Below, piece after piece: positions 5,434 through 6,411 of a stretch of DNA of 6,411 nucleotides. This DNA comes from WRAI01 sp031549605 (GTDB lineage: Bacteria > Bacillota > Clostridia > Oscillospirales > UBA929). How positions within the stretch are numbered: the stretch's first letter is position 1; every line of letters begins with the position of its first letter. The notes below the pieces were generated by a model. The model saw only the letters and a program-made list of their open reading frames with translations, was not told the DNA's origin and did not search any database. Where the stretch lies: contig JAVBPM010000037.1 in the NCBI GenBank assembly GCA_031549605.1, positions 1-6,411 on the forward strand, read 5' to 3'. The position numbers and the translations under genes are program-made.

Positions 5434-6018
5434 ATGAGAAACAGAACACATGCGCTGGCGCTGGTGGCTATGCTGGCGGCCATTGCCGCCGTCATGCGGC
5501 AGCTGGAGTTTATGCTGCCGCTGGCACCCGAGTTCTTGAAGCTCGATTTCAGCGACCTGCCGGCGTTGCTGGCCGGCTTTGCGGCCGGACCTGTGGCGGC
5601 AGTGGCCGTGGCGCTGATTAAAAACCTGATTGCCATGCTGTTTTCCAAAACGCTGTTTGTCGGCGAGCTGGCCAATTTTATCGTCGCCTGTCTGCTCACC
5701 GTGCCGGCGGCGGCCGTCTATCGCAAATGGCACAACAGAAAAGGCGCGATGTTGGGACTGGTGTGCGGCGGCGTGTCGATGACCGCCGGCGCGGCGGTGC
5801 TCAACGCCACGCTGTTGCTGCCGTTCTACGCCAATCTCATGGGCAAAACGTCGCAGCAGATGGTAGATATGTTTCACGCCGTCAACGGCGCGATTGACGA
5901 TATGTTTGGCGTTGTGATGCTGTGCATTGTGCCGTTCAACCTCTTCAAGTGGCTACTGCTGTCGCTGTTGGCCATGCTGCTGTACAAACGGATTTCGCCG
6001 TTGCTCAAGCGGTTTTAG
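5434..6018 (+). CDS. ribU: Riboflavin ECF transporter, substrate-binding S component
   Basis: RibU is the membrane-embedded S component that binds riboflavin and works with a shared ECF module (EcfT plus two ATPases), none of which is in this window. The 194-residue protein is highly hydrophobic with about six membrane segments, near 6-24, 42-66, 76-96, 104-131, 153-175 and 174-185 as rough estimates. The signature FLKLDFSDLPALLAGFAAGP (34-53) is typical of RibU, as is the following ALIKN (60-64). The basic C-terminus (KRISPLLKRF) is cytoplasmic by inference. The start at 5434 is chosen because it lies directly after the riboswitch terminator with AAGGG 10 nt upstream; an ATG at 5380 would translate the aptamer. 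Control by the FMN riboswitch confirms the vitamin specificity. No riboflavin synthesis genes adjoin it, so the locus serves import. Confidence 0.95.
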   Translation: MRNRTHALALVAMLAAIAAVMRQLEFMLPLAPEFLKLDFSDLPALLAGFAAGPVAAVAVALIKNLIAMLFSKTLFVGELANFIVACLLTVPAAAVYRKWHNRKGAMLGLVCGGVSMTAGAAVLNATLLLPFYANLMGKTSQQMVDMFHAVNGAIDDMFGVVMLCIVPFNLFKWLLLSLLAMLLYKRISPLLKRF

Positions 6019-6047
6019 AACGATGTAGGAATTGTTGCAGAAAAGTC

Positions 6048-6075
6048 TTGACATCGCTTGCGCATATGTTATAAT
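6048..6075 (+). promoter_or_regulatory. Consensus promoter of the tRNA-Gln gene
   Basis: Perfect TTGACA (6048-6053) and perfect TATAAT (6070-6075) are separated by 16 nt, with TGT before the -10. It is the strongest promoter in the window. Transcription would start about 6 nt before the mature tRNA. No terminator is visible between ribU and this promoter, so readthrough from ribU may add to tRNA transcription. Confidence 0.9.
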
Positions 6076-6087
6076 AATCGGGCGCTT

Positions 6088-6161
6088 GGCGGGATTGTGT
6101 AAAGGTAGCACAGCAGACTCTGACTCTGTATGTGAGGGTTCGAATCCTTCTCCCGCTGCCA
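6088..6161 (+). tRNA. tRNA-Gln(CUG)
   Basis: The 74-nt gene folds as a full cloverleaf: acceptor GGCGGGA/TCCCGCT, T8, D-stem GTGT/GCAC with loop AAAGGTA (G18G19 and A21), anticodon stem GCAGA/TCTGT, loop CTCTGAC, a 4-nt variable loop, T-stem GAGGG/CCTTC with TTCGAAT, discriminator G73 and an encoded CCA. The anticodon CTG (6120-6122) reads the glutamine codon CAG, and G73 is normal for tRNA-Gln. The first acceptor pair is G1-U72 instead of the usual bacterial U1-A72. Clostridia generally charge this tRNA with glutamate and then amidate it with GatCAB. The tRNA is flanked by its own promoter and terminator. Confidence 0.95.
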
Positions 6162-6165
6162 CGAG

Positions 6166-6199
6166 AAACCGCCTTGTATCAGGGCGGTTTTCTTTTGTT
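6166..6199 (+). terminator. Intrinsic terminator after tRNA-Gln
   Basis: AAACCGCC (6166-6173) pairs with GGCGGTTT (6183-6190) across a 9-nt loop and is followed by TCTTTTGTTT. It lies 4 nt after the CCA end of the tRNA. Confidence 0.88.
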
Positions 6200-6255
6200 T
6201 GCAGATGTTGCGGCTTTGGGTAAGTCGCAAATAATTGTCGCTTAGCCCGTAGTTT

Positions 6256-6299
6256 AACAAGGCCCGCCCACTGCCAATGGCAGCGGGCGGGCCTTTGTT
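6256..6299. terminator. Strong hairpin terminator between tRNA-Gln and the SLH gene
   Basis: AGGCCCGCCC (6260-6269) pairs perfectly with GGGCGGGCCT (6285-6294). Inside it, CTGCC/GGCAG closes an AAT loop beyond one A-C mismatch. AACA on the left and TTGTTT on the right extend the pairing with a bulged T. The hairpin lies 22 nt beyond the SLH gene stop on the minus strand and probably ends that transcript. On the plus strand it backs up the tRNA terminator. Confidence 0.8.
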
Positions 6300-6321
6300 T
6301 GCTTATCGCTTGTCGCCGGGT

Positions 6322-6411
6322 TTACTTACCCAGCAGCTTGCAGAAGCGGGTGACAACCGCCGCGACTTCGCCGCGCGTGGCTGTGCCCTTCGGGTTGATC
6401 TTGCCGTTCGA
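6322..6411 (-). CDS. C-terminal end of an S-layer homology (SLH) domain protein (runs off right edge)
   Basis: Only the last 29 codons and the TAA are in the window. The residues NPKGTATRGEVAAVVTRFCK are the typical end of an SLH repeat (compare the common pattern xPxGxATRAEVAAxLxRF), followed by LLGK. SLH domains bind pyruvylated secondary cell-wall polymers and anchor exported proteins to the Gram-positive wall. The rest of the protein lies beyond base 6411, so its main activity cannot be seen. A hairpin terminator follows the stop. Confidence 0.85.
   Translation of the reverse strand, partial: SNGKINPKGTATRGEVAAVVTRFCKLLGK

Noticed and set aside
4950..5877. Minus-strand frames opposite ribU and the riboswitch (4950-5699 and 5260-5877)
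   Set aside because: They run antisense through the FMN aptamer and ribU and lack start signals; they are shadow frames.
5953..6260. Short frames overlapping the tRNA on both strands
   Set aside because: They cover a complete tRNA gene with its promoter and terminator; the minus-strand peptides are the familiar false translations of tRNA antisense sequence.
1..6411. CRISPR array, insertion sequence, phage or defence genes
   Set aside because: No regularly spaced repeats, transposase, terminal inverted repeats with target duplication, or phage/defence motifs were seen; the window is ordinary metabolic chromosome.

Overview
The window looks like a chromosomal piece of a moderately GC-rich, Gram-positive Clostridia-type bacterium (Oscillospiraceae-like). 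This is inferred from gene content: a subfamily-2 PyrF, a clostridial-type short PurC, an FMN-riboswitch-controlled ECF riboflavin transporter, an S-layer-homology protein, a BofC-like membrane protein and strong GGAGG-type ribosome binding sites. No mobile element, CRISPR array or phage gene is visible.

Layout. Bases 1-3636 (minus strand) hold a tightly packed pyrimidine operon read right to left: a DUF1015 protein, dihydroorotase (pyrC), orotidine-5'-phosphate decarboxylase (pyrF) and the start of carbamoyl-phosphate synthase small subunit (carA), which runs off the left edge. DUF1015/pyrC and pyrF/carA each overlap by four bases (ATGA). An extended -10 promoter sits just before the DUF1015 gene, and its leader is only about 30 nt, too short for a PyrR attenuator. 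A divergent 52-codon gene (3774-3932, plus) encodes a tiny single-span membrane protein. It converges on purC (minus) across a shared hairpin terminator. Upstream of purC, on the same strand, lies a membrane-anchored protein with a BofC-like C-terminal domain.

Bases 5171-5433 form a compact divergent control region. One TTGCCAA palindrome appears to supply the -35 box to promoters on both strands, and a complete FMN riboswitch with a readable antiterminator/terminator switch precedes ribU (5434-6018). Then come a tRNA-Gln(CUG) gene with a perfect consensus promoter and its own terminator, and the last 29 codons of an SLH-domain protein (minus) with a strong hairpin terminator.

Functionally, the window combines de novo pyrimidine synthesis, one purine-synthesis step, FMN-responsive riboflavin uptake and two envelope-associated genes. 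Nothing here clearly amounts to a new defence or mobile system. The more unusual points are the DUF1015 gene leading a pyr operon, a stripped-down dihydroorotase, a CarA lacking a normally conserved N-terminal motif, the shared -35 palindrome, and a tRNA-Gln with a G1-U72 end pair.
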